NCBI GenBank assembly: GCA_002694065.1
Contig: NZKZ01000201.1
Span: forward strand, 1 to 7,128
From: Acidiferrobacter sp.
GTDB taxonomy: Bacteria; Pseudomonadota; Gammaproteobacteria; Arenicellales; UBA868
Length of the DNA stretch: 7,128 bases
Direction of reading: 5' to 3'
Below, one piece after another: positions 1 through 6,079 of the stretch. The number at the start of each line of letters is the position of its first letter. Position 1 is the first letter of the stretch. Under the pieces are notes generated by a model. It did no database searches. It was not told the origin of the DNA and was given only the letters and a program-made list of their open reading frames with translations. The position numbers and the translations under genes were made by a program.

Positions 1-756
1 CTGCCGGGCGACATTGGTATGGTGGCGTCGCTGGGGGTGGGGGAGCTGCCCGTGCTGCGTCGGCCGCGTGTCGCATTTTTTTCAAACGGCGATGAACTGC
101 GCTCGATTGGACAGCCCCTGGAATTAGGGGATGTCTATGATTCCAACCGCTACACACTGCACGGCATGTTGCGCCGCGCGGGTATGACCTTCAATGATCT
201 CGGCGTGGTGCGCGATGACCGGGAACAAATCAAGAACACATTCCTGAAGGCGGCCGATATGGCGGATGTGGTGATCACGTCGGCCGGGGCTTCAGTGGGG
301 GATGCCGATTACGTCAAGGACGTTCTGGATGAAATCGGCGAAGTCAATTTCTGGAAGATTGCCATGAAACCGGGCAGGCCGTTGTCTTTCGGGCGGATCG
401 GCGACAGTCTCTTTTTCGGCTTGCCGGGCAATCCCGTCTCGGTGATGGTGACCTTTTATCAGTTTGTTCTGCCTGCACTCCGGCGGCTTTCGGGCGAGAC
501 CAACTGGCAGCCGCTGCGCCTTCAGGCCCGTGCCCGGGATCGGTTAAAAAAACGCCCCGGCCGGACGGAATTTCAACGGGGAGTGCTCTCACAGGATGAA
601 ACCGGTGCGTTGGTGGTATCCACCACGGGCGAGCAGGGTTCGGGTATTCTGAGTTCCATGAGCCAGGCCAACTGCTTTGTCATTCTGCCTATCGACAGCG
701 CGGGTGCCCAGCCAGGTGATCTGGTGGAAGTCGAACCTTTCCTGGGTCTTGTCTGA
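1..756 (+). CDS. moeA: Molybdopterin molybdenumtransferase MoeA, C-terminal part (5' end outside window)
   Basis: MoeA inserts molybdate into adenylylated molybdopterin, the last step of cytosolic molybdenum cofactor synthesis. The reading frame is open from base 1 and gives 251 residues; E. coli MoeA is about 411, so roughly the first 160 are missing. Visible marks are the MoCF/MogA-like fold start (RPRVAFFSNGDEL, residues 22-34), the TSAGASVGDADYVK loop (93-106), WKIAMKPGRPLSFG (118-131), and the signature GLPGNPVSVMVTFYQ (140-154). The C-terminal MoeA domain IV follows (LKKRPGRTEFQRGVL, then VEVEPF near the end). Alignment from memory to E. coli MoeA is close throughout. The usual SGGVSVGD loop reads SAGASVGD here, a mild deviation. 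The ATG at 19 is internal, not the start. The stop TGA is directly followed by the ATG of the next gene, so the two are probably co-transcribed and translationally coupled. Confidence 0.96.
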   Translation: MPGDIGMVASLGVGELPVLRRPRVAFFSNGDELRSIGQPLELGDVYDSNRYTLHGMLRRAGMTFNDLGVVRDDREQIKNTFLKAADMADVVITSAGASVGDADYVKDVLDEIGEVNFWKIAMKPGRPLSFGRIGDSLFFGLPGNPVSVMVTFYQFVLPALRRLSGETNWQPLRLQARARDRLKKRPGRTEFQRGVLSQDETGALVVSTTGEQGSGILSSMSQANCFVILPIDSAGAQPGDLVEVEPFLGLV

Positions 757-1818
757 ATGCTGCCCGAGGCAAGACCTGATCACCCCAACGCCTGGACGAC
801 GGACTCGGTCCGCTCCAAGTCGGATATCACCTATCTGCTCAGTGCTGAAGAGTTGTCGGCGCTTGATGACGCCCTGAACGCGGTCAAAGCCAGCGGGCTT
901 GCCGTTGAAGAGGTGACCGCTGTCGATTTTCCACTGGGCATCATGGAGGAGACCGTCGCCGGGTGGATAAAGGAAATCGACTACGGGAAGGGGTTGGTCC
1001 TCCTGCAGGGAATTGACGTCTCGCAGTATTCAAAAGAAGACTGCGCGCTGATTTTCTGGGGCCTCGGGGCGCATATGGGCGAGGCGCAGTCCCAGAGTCT
1101 GGCGGGTGACCGGCTCGGTCATGTGGTGAATCTTGGTGGAGACAACCCGCGATACCGTGCCTACCAGAACAGCACCGAACTCGCGCTGCACACGGATGCC
1201 ACCGATATCGTGGGCATGATGTGCCTGGTGCCCGCGAGCGAGGGTGGACTGAGTGGTTATGCCGGTGCCGCCGCGATCTATAACGAATTGGCAATGCACC
1301 ACCCGCAGCTACTGCCCACGCTGTGCGAGGGCTTTCACTACCATCTTTTTGGCGAGCATGCCCCGGGAGAGTCGCCCGTCACCGAGGAAAAGATACCGGT
1401 CTTTTCGGAAAAGAACGGTTGCCTCAGTATCAGTTATCTGAGGAGTTACATCGAAATGGGTTTTGCCCACATGGGCAAGGAAAAGACCGCCGCCGAAACC
1501 GAGGCGCTGGATACCCTGGATCAGGTTGCCCACGGACCAACGTGTTATCGCCAGTTCATGCTCTCGCCAGGGGACATGCTTTTTTTCAGCAACTATACGG
1601 TGCTGCACAACCGCACCGCTTTCATTGATGATGAAGACCCTGACAAGCGCCGCCACCTGCTGCGCCTGTGGTTAAGAGCGCACACTCCGCGTCCGCTGGT
1701 GGAAAACATCTCAGCCTTCGGCAAGCGCCAGGGCATTGCCAAACAGGAGGGGCGGACCAGTATTTACGATGGGGAGCTGGATTACGAAGAGTACAGGGTA
1801 ACGATACCCAGGCAGTAG
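757..1818 (+). CDS. TauD/TfdA-family Fe(II)/2-oxoglutarate-dependent dioxygenase
   Basis: This 353-residue protein is a probable non-haem iron oxygenase that couples oxidative decarboxylation of 2-oxoglutarate to hydroxylation of an organic substrate. The substrate cannot be read from the sequence. The iron-binding facial triad is visible: His145 and Asp147 in LALHTDATD, and His284 in VLHNRTAF. The RRHLLRLWLR motif at 298-307 supplies the arginines expected to bind the 2-oxoglutarate carboxylate. The N-terminal 60 residues lack obvious motifs; the jelly-roll core runs from about 65 to 315. The closest look is to TauD-like/gamma-butyrobetaine-hydroxylase-like proteins with the 'HNRTAFxD...RRHLLRLWL' ending. 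ATG 757 abuts the moeA stop with no Shine-Dalgarno sequence of its own, which suggests reinitiation after moeA. The family is sure; naming it taurine dioxygenase would be over-reading. It ends in TAG and the next gene continues in the same frame. Confidence 0.92.
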   Translation: MLPEARPDHPNAWTTDSVRSKSDITYLLSAEELSALDDALNAVKASGLAVEEVTAVDFPLGIMEETVAGWIKEIDYGKGLVLLQGIDVSQYSKEDCALIFWGLGAHMGEAQSQSLAGDRLGHVVNLGGDNPRYRAYQNSTELALHTDATDIVGMMCLVPASEGGLSGYAGAAAIYNELAMHHPQLLPTLCEGFHYHLFGEHAPGESPVTEEKIPVFSEKNGCLSISYLRSYIEMGFAHMGKEKTAAETEALDTLDQVAHGPTCYRQFMLSPGDMLFFSNYTVLHNRTAFIDDEDPDKRRHLLRLWLRAHTPRPLVENISAFGKRQGIAKQEGRTSIYDGELDYEEYRVTIPRQ

Positions 1819-1836
1819 CGGTCGAGCCTGTCTTCT

Positions 1837-2427
1837 TTGCATGATTCTGGTTTCGTGGTAAGCGACGCTTCACGCTGGAACGAAAAGTACGCCGCGGCGA
1901 GTCTGGCTTCCGCGCTTCGCGTTGAGCCATTGCTCGAAAGTCATCAGCGGGATATCGACGGGCTCCTCGCACCGCGTACCGCCCTGGATATCGCTGCGGG
2001 CACCTGTCATGCGGCCGTTTACCTTGCAAAACGCGGTTTGCATGCGACGGCACTTGACTGCAGTGCCGTGGGTCTTGGATTAGGTGAGCAGCTCGCAAAA
2101 CGCGAAGGTGTGGCCATTAAGACCACGACAAAAGATCTGACCGTCACCAAGCTGCCCGGCGGACCTTGGTCGGTTATCTGCTGTTTTCGATACCTTGATC
2201 GAAACCTGTTTCCCCAGATGGCGGCAGGTCTTGCTCCGGGCGGTCTTCTCTTTTACCGCACCTTCAACGTGCATCATCTCAAGAAGGCGACGGCATTTAA
2301 TCCCGAGTATGTGCTGCAGCCGGGAGAACTTAACAGGGAGTTTTCAACGCTTGAGATACTCTCGCTTTCTGATGGCGATGATCCAGAGGAGAATACCTCC
2401 TGGATAGCCGCCAGGCGGCCTGCCTGA
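1837..2427 (+). CDS. Small class I SAM-dependent methyltransferase
   Basis: A predicted soluble methyltransferase of about 196 residues with a Rossmann-type SAM-binding fold. Motif I is ALDIAAGTC (49-57; the usual form is LDxGxGxG, so Ala-Ala and Cys replace typical residues). The acidic residue closing strand 2 is Asp74 in ATALDCS, KDL at 99-101 resembles motif II, and the strand 4 to strand 5 segment reads WSVICCFRYLDR through APGGLLFYRTFN (111-144). It resembles TehB/TPMT-like small-molecule methyltransferases, but the substrate is unknown. There is no in-frame ATG at the 5' end. TTG 1837 has only a weak GAG element upstream, and GTG 1855 (giving VSDASRWNEKY) is an equally possible start. 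The ATG at 1841 is out of frame and closes after six codons. It lies 18 bases after the dioxygenase stop, so probably in the same transcript. It converges with moaE. Confidence 0.85.
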   Translation: MHDSGFVVSDASRWNEKYAAASLASALRVEPLLESHQRDIDGLLAPRTALDIAAGTCHAAVYLAKRGLHATALDCSAVGLGLGEQLAKREGVAIKTTTKDLTVTKLPGGPWSVICCFRYLDRNLFPQMAAGLAPGGLLFYRTFNVHHLKKATAFNPEYVLQPGELNREFSTLEILSLSDGDDPEENTSWIAARRPA

Positions 2428-2440
2428 TGCGCGGGGCAAG

Positions 2441-2457
2441 CCGGCAACGCTAGCCGG
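2441..2457. repeat. Short inverted repeat between convergent methyltransferase and moaE
   Basis: CCGGC (2441-2445) and GCCGG (2453-2457) form a perfect five-base-pair GC stem with a seven-base loop that includes the moaE stop codon. No T-run follows on either strand, so it is at most a weak bidirectional terminator for the two converging transcripts. Confidence 0.3.
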
Positions 2458-2884
2458 GAGTATTTCGCTCTACCCAGCGCTCCCCTTCGGCGAGGGTTTC
2501 TTTCTTCCAGAAAGGGGCAGTGGACTTCAGCGTTTCCATCATCTCCCGACAAGCGGCAAGCGCCTCTTTGCGATGAGCTGAAAAAGCGGCCACCAGTACG
2601 ATATCGTCGCCGGGGTGCACGATTCCGACACGATGGACGACAAGGGCGTCCTCCAGCCCATGCTTGGAGACGGCTTCAGAGCGCATGTCCTCCAGTTGTT
2701 GTTCTGTCATGCCGGGATAGTGCTCAAGCACCATTGCCTGGACTTCATCTCCCTCATTGAAGTCACGCATGGTGCCCACAAACACTGCGCTCGCGCCACT
2801 TTTTCCTGAAGCCAGACGGGTCGAGCGGTATTCGGAGACGGCCTGCCAGGGATCAAACGGGTGTTCGCGAATTTCAACGGTCAT
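2450..2884 (-). CDS. moaE: Molybdopterin synthase catalytic (large) subunit MoaE
   Basis: MoaE is the catalytic subunit of the MoaD2-MoaE2 molybdopterin synthase. It transfers two sulfurs from MoaD thiocarboxylate to cyclic pyranopterin monophosphate to make molybdopterin. The 144-residue length fits the family (E. coli about 150). Hallmarks are AVFVGTMRDFNEGDEV (33-48), LEHYPGMTE (53-61), VVHRVGIVHPGDD (82-94), FSAHRKEALAAC (101-112) and LKSTAPFWKKE (119-129). Lys120 and Lys127 sit where the catalytic lysines Lys119 and Lys126 of E. coli MoaE lie. The ATG (complement of 2882-2884) is six bases after the moaD stop, and a G-rich stretch at the end of moaD can serve as ribosome binding site, so the two subunits are made from one transcript. 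It ends 22 bases from the converging methyltransferase gene. Confidence 0.96.
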   Translation of the reverse strand: MTVEIREHPFDPWQAVSEYRSTRLASGKSGASAVFVGTMRDFNEGDEVQAMVLEHYPGMTEQQLEDMRSEAVSKHGLEDALVVHRVGIVHPGDDIVLVAAFSAHRKEALAACREMMETLKSTAPFWKKETLAEGERWVERNTPG

Positions 2885-2890
2885 CAGAGG

Positions 2891-3121
2891 TTAGCCCCCG
2901 GTGACGGGCGGGAAGAATGCGACCTCATCACCGTCCGCAACCGCCCGATCAAGGCCCGCATACTCCTTGTTGATCGCGACCAGCATCTCTTCGTCGGGGG
3001 ACTCACCACTGACCGCCTTCCAGACATCGCGGGCGCTGGCAATACCATCTGCCTCCACGGTCAGTGTGGCGTGACCAATGCGCTCACGCAGGCTCGCAAA
3101 GAATCGGACGTTGATGGTCAT
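2891..3121 (-). CDS. moaD: Molybdopterin synthase sulfur-carrier (small) subunit MoaD
   Basis: MoaD is a ubiquitin-fold sulfur carrier. Its C-terminal glycine is adenylated by MoeB and converted to a thiocarboxylate, which then donates sulfur within molybdopterin synthase. The 76-residue product has the right length. It begins with the beta-strand MTINVRFFASLRERIG and ends VAFFPPVTGG, whose terminal Gly75-Gly76 is the essential diglycine. It is the first gene of the moaD-moaE pair and divergent from moaB. The ATG has no strong Shine-Dalgarno sequence: the 18 bases before it read T- and C-rich. No moeB or moaC is in this window, so activation and precursor synthesis must be encoded elsewhere. 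Confidence 0.95.
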   Translation of the reverse strand: MTINVRFFASLRERIGHATLTVEADGIASARDVWKAVSGESPDEEMLVAINKEYAGLDRAVADGDEVAFFPPVTGG

Positions 3122-3139
3122 GAAAACAGGGCTAAGGGA

Positions 3140-3171
3140 TCGACAGAAAGTACCGTTTGCGGCTCTATAAT
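3140..3171 (+). promoter_or_regulatory. Candidate promoter for moaB
   Basis: A perfect -10 hexamer TATAAT lies at 3166-3171. The best -35 match is TCGACA at 3140-3145 (5 of 6), but the spacer is 20 bases, longer than the usual 16-18. Transcription would start near 3178, giving a leader of about 33 bases to the moaB ATG at 3211. It also argues against translation from the upstream TTG at 3157, which precedes the -10 box. Confidence 0.45.
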
Positions 3172-3195
3172 AGGCGCAGAAAACCCGACCTACAA
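3167..3195 (-). promoter_or_regulatory. Candidate divergent promoter for moaD-moaE, overlapping the moaB -10 box
   Basis: Read on the minus strand, TATTAT (complement of 3167-3172, 5 of 6 to consensus) is preceded at exactly 17 bases by TTGTAG (complement of 3190-3195, only 3 of 6). The -10 element shares five bases with the plus-strand TATAAT, so the two directions could compete for polymerase. The -35 is poor, so this is a tentative call. Confidence 0.3.
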
Positions 3196-3210
3196 GCCAC
3201 GGTAATCATA

Positions 3211-3747
3211 ATGTCGACCCAGGGACGTGAATTTATAGCGGTGCCGATCGCGGTGATGACCGTCTCGGATTCGCGCACAGAGTCTGATGACAAATCAGGC
3301 AAATTGCTCGTAGGGCGCGTGCAGGAGGCCGGCCATCGATTTGTTGAGAAGGTGATTGTGCCCGACAATATTTTCGAGATCCGCGCAGTAGTATCACGCT
3401 GGATTGCTGAACCCGAAGTCCAGGTTGTGCTCATGACAGGGGGCACGGGTGTCACGGGATTTGACGGCACACCTGAGGCCATCAGACCGCTGTTTGAAAA
3501 AGAACTGGACGGTTTCGGTGAGATTTTTCGAGCGATCTCCTTTGAGGAAATAGGCACTTCGTCGCTGCAGTCGCGCGCCGTTGCGGGCGTTGCCAACGGC
3601 ACCTATCTTTTTTCATTGCCGGGATCTTCCGGCGCCTGTGCCACCGCCTGGGACAAACTGCTGACCCATCAGCTGGATTACCGCACCCGCCCCTGTAATC
3701 TCGTTGAGTTGATGCCGCGCCTGCTCGAGCATCGACAAAACAAATAG
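3211..3747 (+). CDS. moaB: Molybdenum cofactor biosynthesis protein MoaB
   Basis: MoaB belongs to the MogA/MoaB/Cnx1G family of molybdopterin-binding proteins, which in some organisms adenylylate molybdopterin; its exact role in gammaproteobacteria that also have MogA is unsettled. The 178-residue product matches E. coli MoaB (170) closely: VPIAVMTVSDSR (11-22), the binding loop VLMTGGTGVTGFDGTPEAI (73-91), GFGEIFRAISFEEIGTSSLQ (101-120), SRAVAGVANGTYLFSLPGSS (121-140) and LDYRTRPCNL (155-164). ATG 3211 is chosen over the upstream in-frame TTG 3157. The family usually starts here, the extra 18 residues are basic and unlike the family, and the candidate -10 box lies downstream of that TTG. The ribosome binding site is weak (GG eight bases upstream). 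It is divergent from moaD and convergent with the secreted-protein gene. Confidence 0.95.
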   Translation: MSTQGREFIAVPIAVMTVSDSRTESDDKSGKLLVGRVQEAGHRFVEKVIVPDNIFEIRAVVSRWIAEPEVQVVLMTGGTGVTGFDGTPEAIRPLFEKELDGFGEIFRAISFEEIGTSSLQSRAVAGVANGTYLFSLPGSSGACATAWDKLLTHQLDYRTRPCNLVELMPRLLEHRQNK

Positions 3748-3755
3748 CGGGCGGC

Positions 3756-3776
3756 GGCCGATATTGATCGGTCTTT
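3756..3776 (+). terminator. Possible weak intrinsic terminator after moaB
   Basis: GGCCGAT (3756-3762) pairs with ATCGGTC (3767-3773) across a four-base loop, giving seven pairs including one G-T wobble. It is followed by only TTT. It begins nine bases after the moaB stop and abuts the stop codon of the converging gene. The short T-run makes it weak. Confidence 0.4.
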
Positions 3777-4098
3777 AGTCATAAAGGCGGGGCATGCACT
3801 GCGCGATCAGCTTTCTCGCCTTTTCATTTGCGAGCAGGACCTTTTCGCCCTGCTCGTCGTCATCTGCAGCCATAATGTCGAGACTGAGCAGGGTGGCCTC
3901 TTCCAGCGTCATCTCTTTCGACATCAGATTGGTAAAGCACGCGCAGTATTCAAGTTGCGCTCCGAGAGTCGTGTCTTCCATGGGTTCTTCAATACACCCA
4001 TCGAAAACCTCAAACAAAAAGGACTCGCTTGTAATCTCAGCGTGAGCCGATGGGAGCGACAGCGTGAGTCCAAAGAGCAGCGCGAGCAGTTTGTTCAT
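3775..4098 (-). CDS. Small secreted four-cysteine protein of unknown function
   Basis: I do not recognise this 107-residue protein. It begins with a clear Sec signal peptide: MNK, then a hydrophobic stretch LLALLFGLTLSLP, then SAHA with predicted cleavage after residue 20, before EITSE. The mature part of about 87 residues is acidic and mainly helical by eye, with cysteines at 35, 52, 54 and 101 (C...YCAC...C), which suggests a periplasmic protein held by two disulfides or a metal/redox site. The ATG at the complement of 4096-4098 is preferred over the in-frame start 15 codons upstream: TAAGG lies eight bases before it and the signal peptide then begins at residue 1. A TATATA stretch (complement of 4134-4139) could be a -10 element, but no good -35 is visible. 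It is monocistronic and convergent with moaB. Confidence 0.75.
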   Translation of the reverse strand: MNKLLALLFGLTLSLPSAHAEITSESFLFEVFDGCIEEPMEDTTLGAQLEYCACFTNLMSKEMTLEEATLLSLDIMAADDDEQGEKVLLANEKARKLIAQCMPRLYD

Positions 4099-4191
4099 TT
4101 CTTTAACCTTACCGTGAGAGTTTGCCTGAAGCGTATATAACACAGCGACCTCATCTGAGATTTTGCTTGGTCACGGTCCTGACGTGCTGAC

Positions 4192-4218
4192 TGCCCAAAA
4201 CAAGATACTTTTGGGGCA
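4192..4218. repeat. Bulged inverted repeat (possible 5' leader hairpin or operator)
   Basis: TGCCCAAAA (4192-4200) and TTTTGGGGCA (4209-4218) pair over nine positions with one bulged G, seven of them contiguous, around an eight-base loop. The repeat ends ten bases before a GGAGG ribosome binding site. There is no T-run after it on either strand, so it is not a standard terminator. Confidence 0.45.
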
Positions 4219-4237
4219 TGCTTTGAGGGAGGGTTTC

Positions 4238-4342
4238 ATGACGATAATGATTTGGCGTTTAAAGCCTAGCGCCAGGGCCTATGTTTGCGCCATCATTTTC
4301 GCTGCCTTCTTCCTTGCCTTCTTCAATACCTGCCATGACTGA
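4238..4342 (+). CDS. Candidate 34-residue small ORF with strong ribosome binding site
   Basis: ATG 4238 is preceded by GAGGGAGGG (4225-4233), with GGAGG five bases before the start, the best Shine-Dalgarno sequence in the window. The frame closes with TGA after 34 codons. The peptide starts MTIMIWRLSLAPGPMFAPS and continues Ser/Pro/Leu-rich, ending NTCHD; it has no recognised domain and no clear membrane helix. It ends 107 bases before the MttB-family start, so it could be a leader peptide or a small protein. The support is the ribosome binding site and the hairpin just upstream only; it may equally be chance. Confidence 0.25.
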   Translation: MTIMIWRLKPSARAYVCAIIFAAFFLAFFNTCHD

Positions 4343-4449
4343 CCGTAGCCCAGGCGTCTTTTCAGCGATGCTTTGTGTCGTTAAGGTGTATTGCTCTGCC
4401 GTTGCCGGCGGTTTGATAGTTACCCTGAGCGTGTGACGGTATCCAGGCA

Positions 4450-6018
4450 ATGAATACAGACCTTTTATCTTCGGACGGGCCGGGTAGGACAGGGCGCCGC
4501 AAAAGAGCGCGCAAAGAGCGGCCCACGCCGGAACGGTTTTCCCAGTCTCCATGGGGCCAGCCGCAGTATGTCGACGCACCAACAGAACCGTTGGATGCAC
4601 AAGGCGTCGAGCGGATTCACAATGCCGCCATGCAGATCCTCGAAGAGATCGGCATCGATTTTCTGCATGACGACGCCCGTGAGATTCTCAAGCAGGCAGG
4701 CTGTGAGGTTCGCGATGACTCTCCAACGGTCAGGATGGATCGCGGGCTTGTGATGCAAGAGGTTGCCAAAGCACCTCATCGCATCGTTATGACCCCCCGT
4801 AATACAGAGCGCAAGCTCGTGTTCGGCGAGTCTTATGCGGCGTTTTGTCAGGTCTCGAGCCCGCCGAATGTCTCCGATCTGGACCATGGGCGCCGCGTTG
4901 GTAACCGTGCGGACTACCAGAACCTCTTGAGACTGACCCAGAGCTTCAACTGCCTGCATTTTGTTGGTGGTTATCCCGTCGAGCCGGTCGACCTGCATCC
5001 GTCCGTGCGCCATCTTGATTGCCTGTTCGACATGCTGACACTGACAGACAAGCTGGTACATGCCTACTCACTGGGGGTAGAGCGTGTTGAGGACGCCATG
5101 GCGATGGTACGCATCGCCGCCGGCCTGGATGAAGCCGGTTTTGCCGAAGCACCACGGATGTTTACCAACATCAATTCGTCTTCCCCGCTCAAGCACGATT
5201 GGCCCATGCTGGATGGCGCCATGCGCCTTGCGAGACAAAACCAGCTGGTCATCGTCACGCCGTTCACCCTCGCCGGGGCGATGGCGCCTATAACGCTCGC
5301 CGGGGCGATCGCCCAGCAGACAGCCGAATGCCTCGCTGCGATTGTGCTGCTGCAATTGGTCCGTCCGGGAGCCCCCGTGGCGTATGGCTCCTTTACCTCG
5401 AACGTGGACATGAAGTCCGGTGCGCCGGCGTTTGGAACTCCTGAGTACTGCCGTGCCACGCAGATGTCCGGACAGATGGCGCGTTACTATGGACTGCCCT
5501 GGCGCGCCTCCAACGCCAATGCCACTAACTGCGTGGATGCGCAAGCCACCTGGGAAAGCACTTCTTCGCTATGGGCGTGCTCGAGCGCCAATGCCAACAT
5601 CATCTATCACGCAGCAGGATGGATGGAAGGCGGCCTATGTGCCAGTTTCGAAAAGTTTGTGATTGATTGCGAGTTGCTTCAGCAGTTTGCGCATTACCAT
5701 CAGCCCGTTGGCGTCACTGAAGAAGATCTTGCGCTTGAAGCGATTAGAGCGGTCGGCCCTTCTGGCCATTTTCTTGGCGCGGATCATACGCAGGAACGAT
5801 ACAAGACGGCGTTCTACAGCCCTTTTCTCTCTGACTGGAGCAATTTCGAAAGCTGGGAGCAGGCCGGCAGTATCCAGACCCCCGAGCGTGCCAACAGTAT
5901 TTTCAAAGACATTTTGGCCCGGTTTGAGCCGCCGCCTATGGATGTGGCAACTCGTGAAGAGCTAAAGGATTTTGCCGAGCGTCGAAAACGCGAGGGTGGC
6001 GCCCCTACCGACTTTTAG
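4450..6018 (+). CDS. Trimethylamine methyltransferase (MttB/COG5598) family protein, non-pyrrolysine type
   Basis: The 522-residue product is a full-length member of the MttB family, TIM-barrel enzymes that move a methyl group from a quaternary or tertiary amine to a corrinoid protein. The N-terminus is basic (GRRKRARKERP, 15-25), followed by the family helix ERIHNAAMQILEEIGIDFL (54-72). Conserved core segments are FTNINSSSPLKHD (238-250), VIVTPFTLAGAMAPITLAGA (267-286), AYGSFTSNVDMKSGAPAFG (311-329) and the GWMEGGLCAS region (390-399). True archaeal MttB carries an in-frame amber codon read as pyrrolysine; none occurs here, so the likely substrate is another methylated amine, as for the known glycine betaine methyltransferase MtgB, but the sequence does not decide it. 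No corrinoid protein or methyl-acceptor gene is adjacent. ATG 4450 is the first start after an in-frame TGA at 4426; its ribosome binding site is poor (AGG only two bases away). Confidence 0.9.
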   Translation: MNTDLLSSDGPGRTGRRKRARKERPTPERFSQSPWGQPQYVDAPTEPLDAQGVERIHNAAMQILEEIGIDFLHDDAREILKQAGCEVRDDSPTVRMDRGLVMQEVAKAPHRIVMTPRNTERKLVFGESYAAFCQVSSPPNVSDLDHGRRVGNRADYQNLLRLTQSFNCLHFVGGYPVEPVDLHPSVRHLDCLFDMLTLTDKLVHAYSLGVERVEDAMAMVRIAAGLDEAGFAEAPRMFTNINSSSPLKHDWPMLDGAMRLARQNQLVIVTPFTLAGAMAPITLAGAIAQQTAECLAAIVLLQLVRPGAPVAYGSFTSNVDMKSGAPAFGTPEYCRATQMSGQMARYYGLPWRASNANATNCVDAQATWESTSSLWACSSANANIIYHAAGWMEGGLCASFEKFVIDCELLQQFAHYHQPVGVTEEDLALEAIRAVGPSGHFLGADHTQERYKTAFYSPFLSDWSNFESWEQAGSIQTPERANSIFKDILARFEPPPMDVATREELKDFAERRKREGGAPTDF

Positions 6019-6027
6019 CTTGAAGAT

Positions 6028-6045
6028 AGAGCGTTTTTCGCTTTT
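6028..6045 (+). terminator. Possible weak terminator after the MttB-family gene
   Basis: AGAGCG (6028-6033) pairs with CGCTTT (6039-6044) around a TTTTT loop, six pairs with one G-T wobble, starting ten bases after the stop. Only one further T follows, so termination would be inefficient. Confidence 0.25.
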
Positions 6046-6047
6046 CG

Positions 6048-6063
6048 TGTGATAACCGTCACA
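6048..6063. promoter_or_regulatory. Predicted CRP (cAMP receptor protein) type binding site
   Basis: TGTGA (6048-6052), six bases TAACCG, and TCACA (6059-6063) form a perfect match to the CRP core TGTGA-N6-TCACA. The right flank TT also fits the extended consensus. The centre is 6055.5; with a start point at about 6117 predicted from the TATAAT at 6105-6110, it lies at -61.5, the classic class I activation position. Other CRP/FNR-superfamily members with a similar half-site are possible. Confidence 0.65.
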
Positions 6064-6079
6064 TTAATCAAAAAGTCCC

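Larger units (their letters stand above)
4144..4449. other. 306-base intergenic region upstream of the MttB-family gene
   Basis: No confident gene lies here. It holds a bulged inverted repeat (4192-4218), a strong Shine-Dalgarno sequence (4228-4232) with a 34-codon candidate ORF, and a C/T-rich tract on the plus strand at about 4296-4324. TTGATA at 4413-4418 resembles a -35 element but has no good -10 at proper spacing. I see no B12-box-like sequence, although corrinoid-dependent genes are sometimes preceded by cobalamin riboswitches. Confidence 0.5.

Noticed and set aside
1816..1818. TAG between dioxygenase and methyltransferase as a pyrrolysine codon
   Set aside because: TAG also ends moaE, moaB and the MttB-family gene in places that fit normal protein ends, the MttB homologue has no internal amber, and no pyl genes are seen.
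3157..3210. TTG 3157 as the moaB start
   Set aside because: It adds 18 residues foreign to MoaB, lies before the candidate -10 box, and ATG 3211 fits the family start.
4131..4142. GCGTATATAACA as a ModE (molybdate regulator) site
   Set aside because: Only one half resembles the ModE half-site, and it lies upstream of the secreted-protein gene rather than a Moco gene; a -10-like element explains it as well.
4259..4600. Minus-strand 113-codon frame with a signal-peptide-like stretch
   Set aside because: It overlaps the first 150 bases of the MttB-family gene antisense, has no recognised domain, and the plus-strand N-terminus matches the family.
5269..5309. 14-base direct repeat CTCGCCGGGGCGAT inside the MttB-family gene
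   Set aside because: It encodes the repeated LAGA motif of a conserved family segment, so it follows from protein sequence and codon choice.
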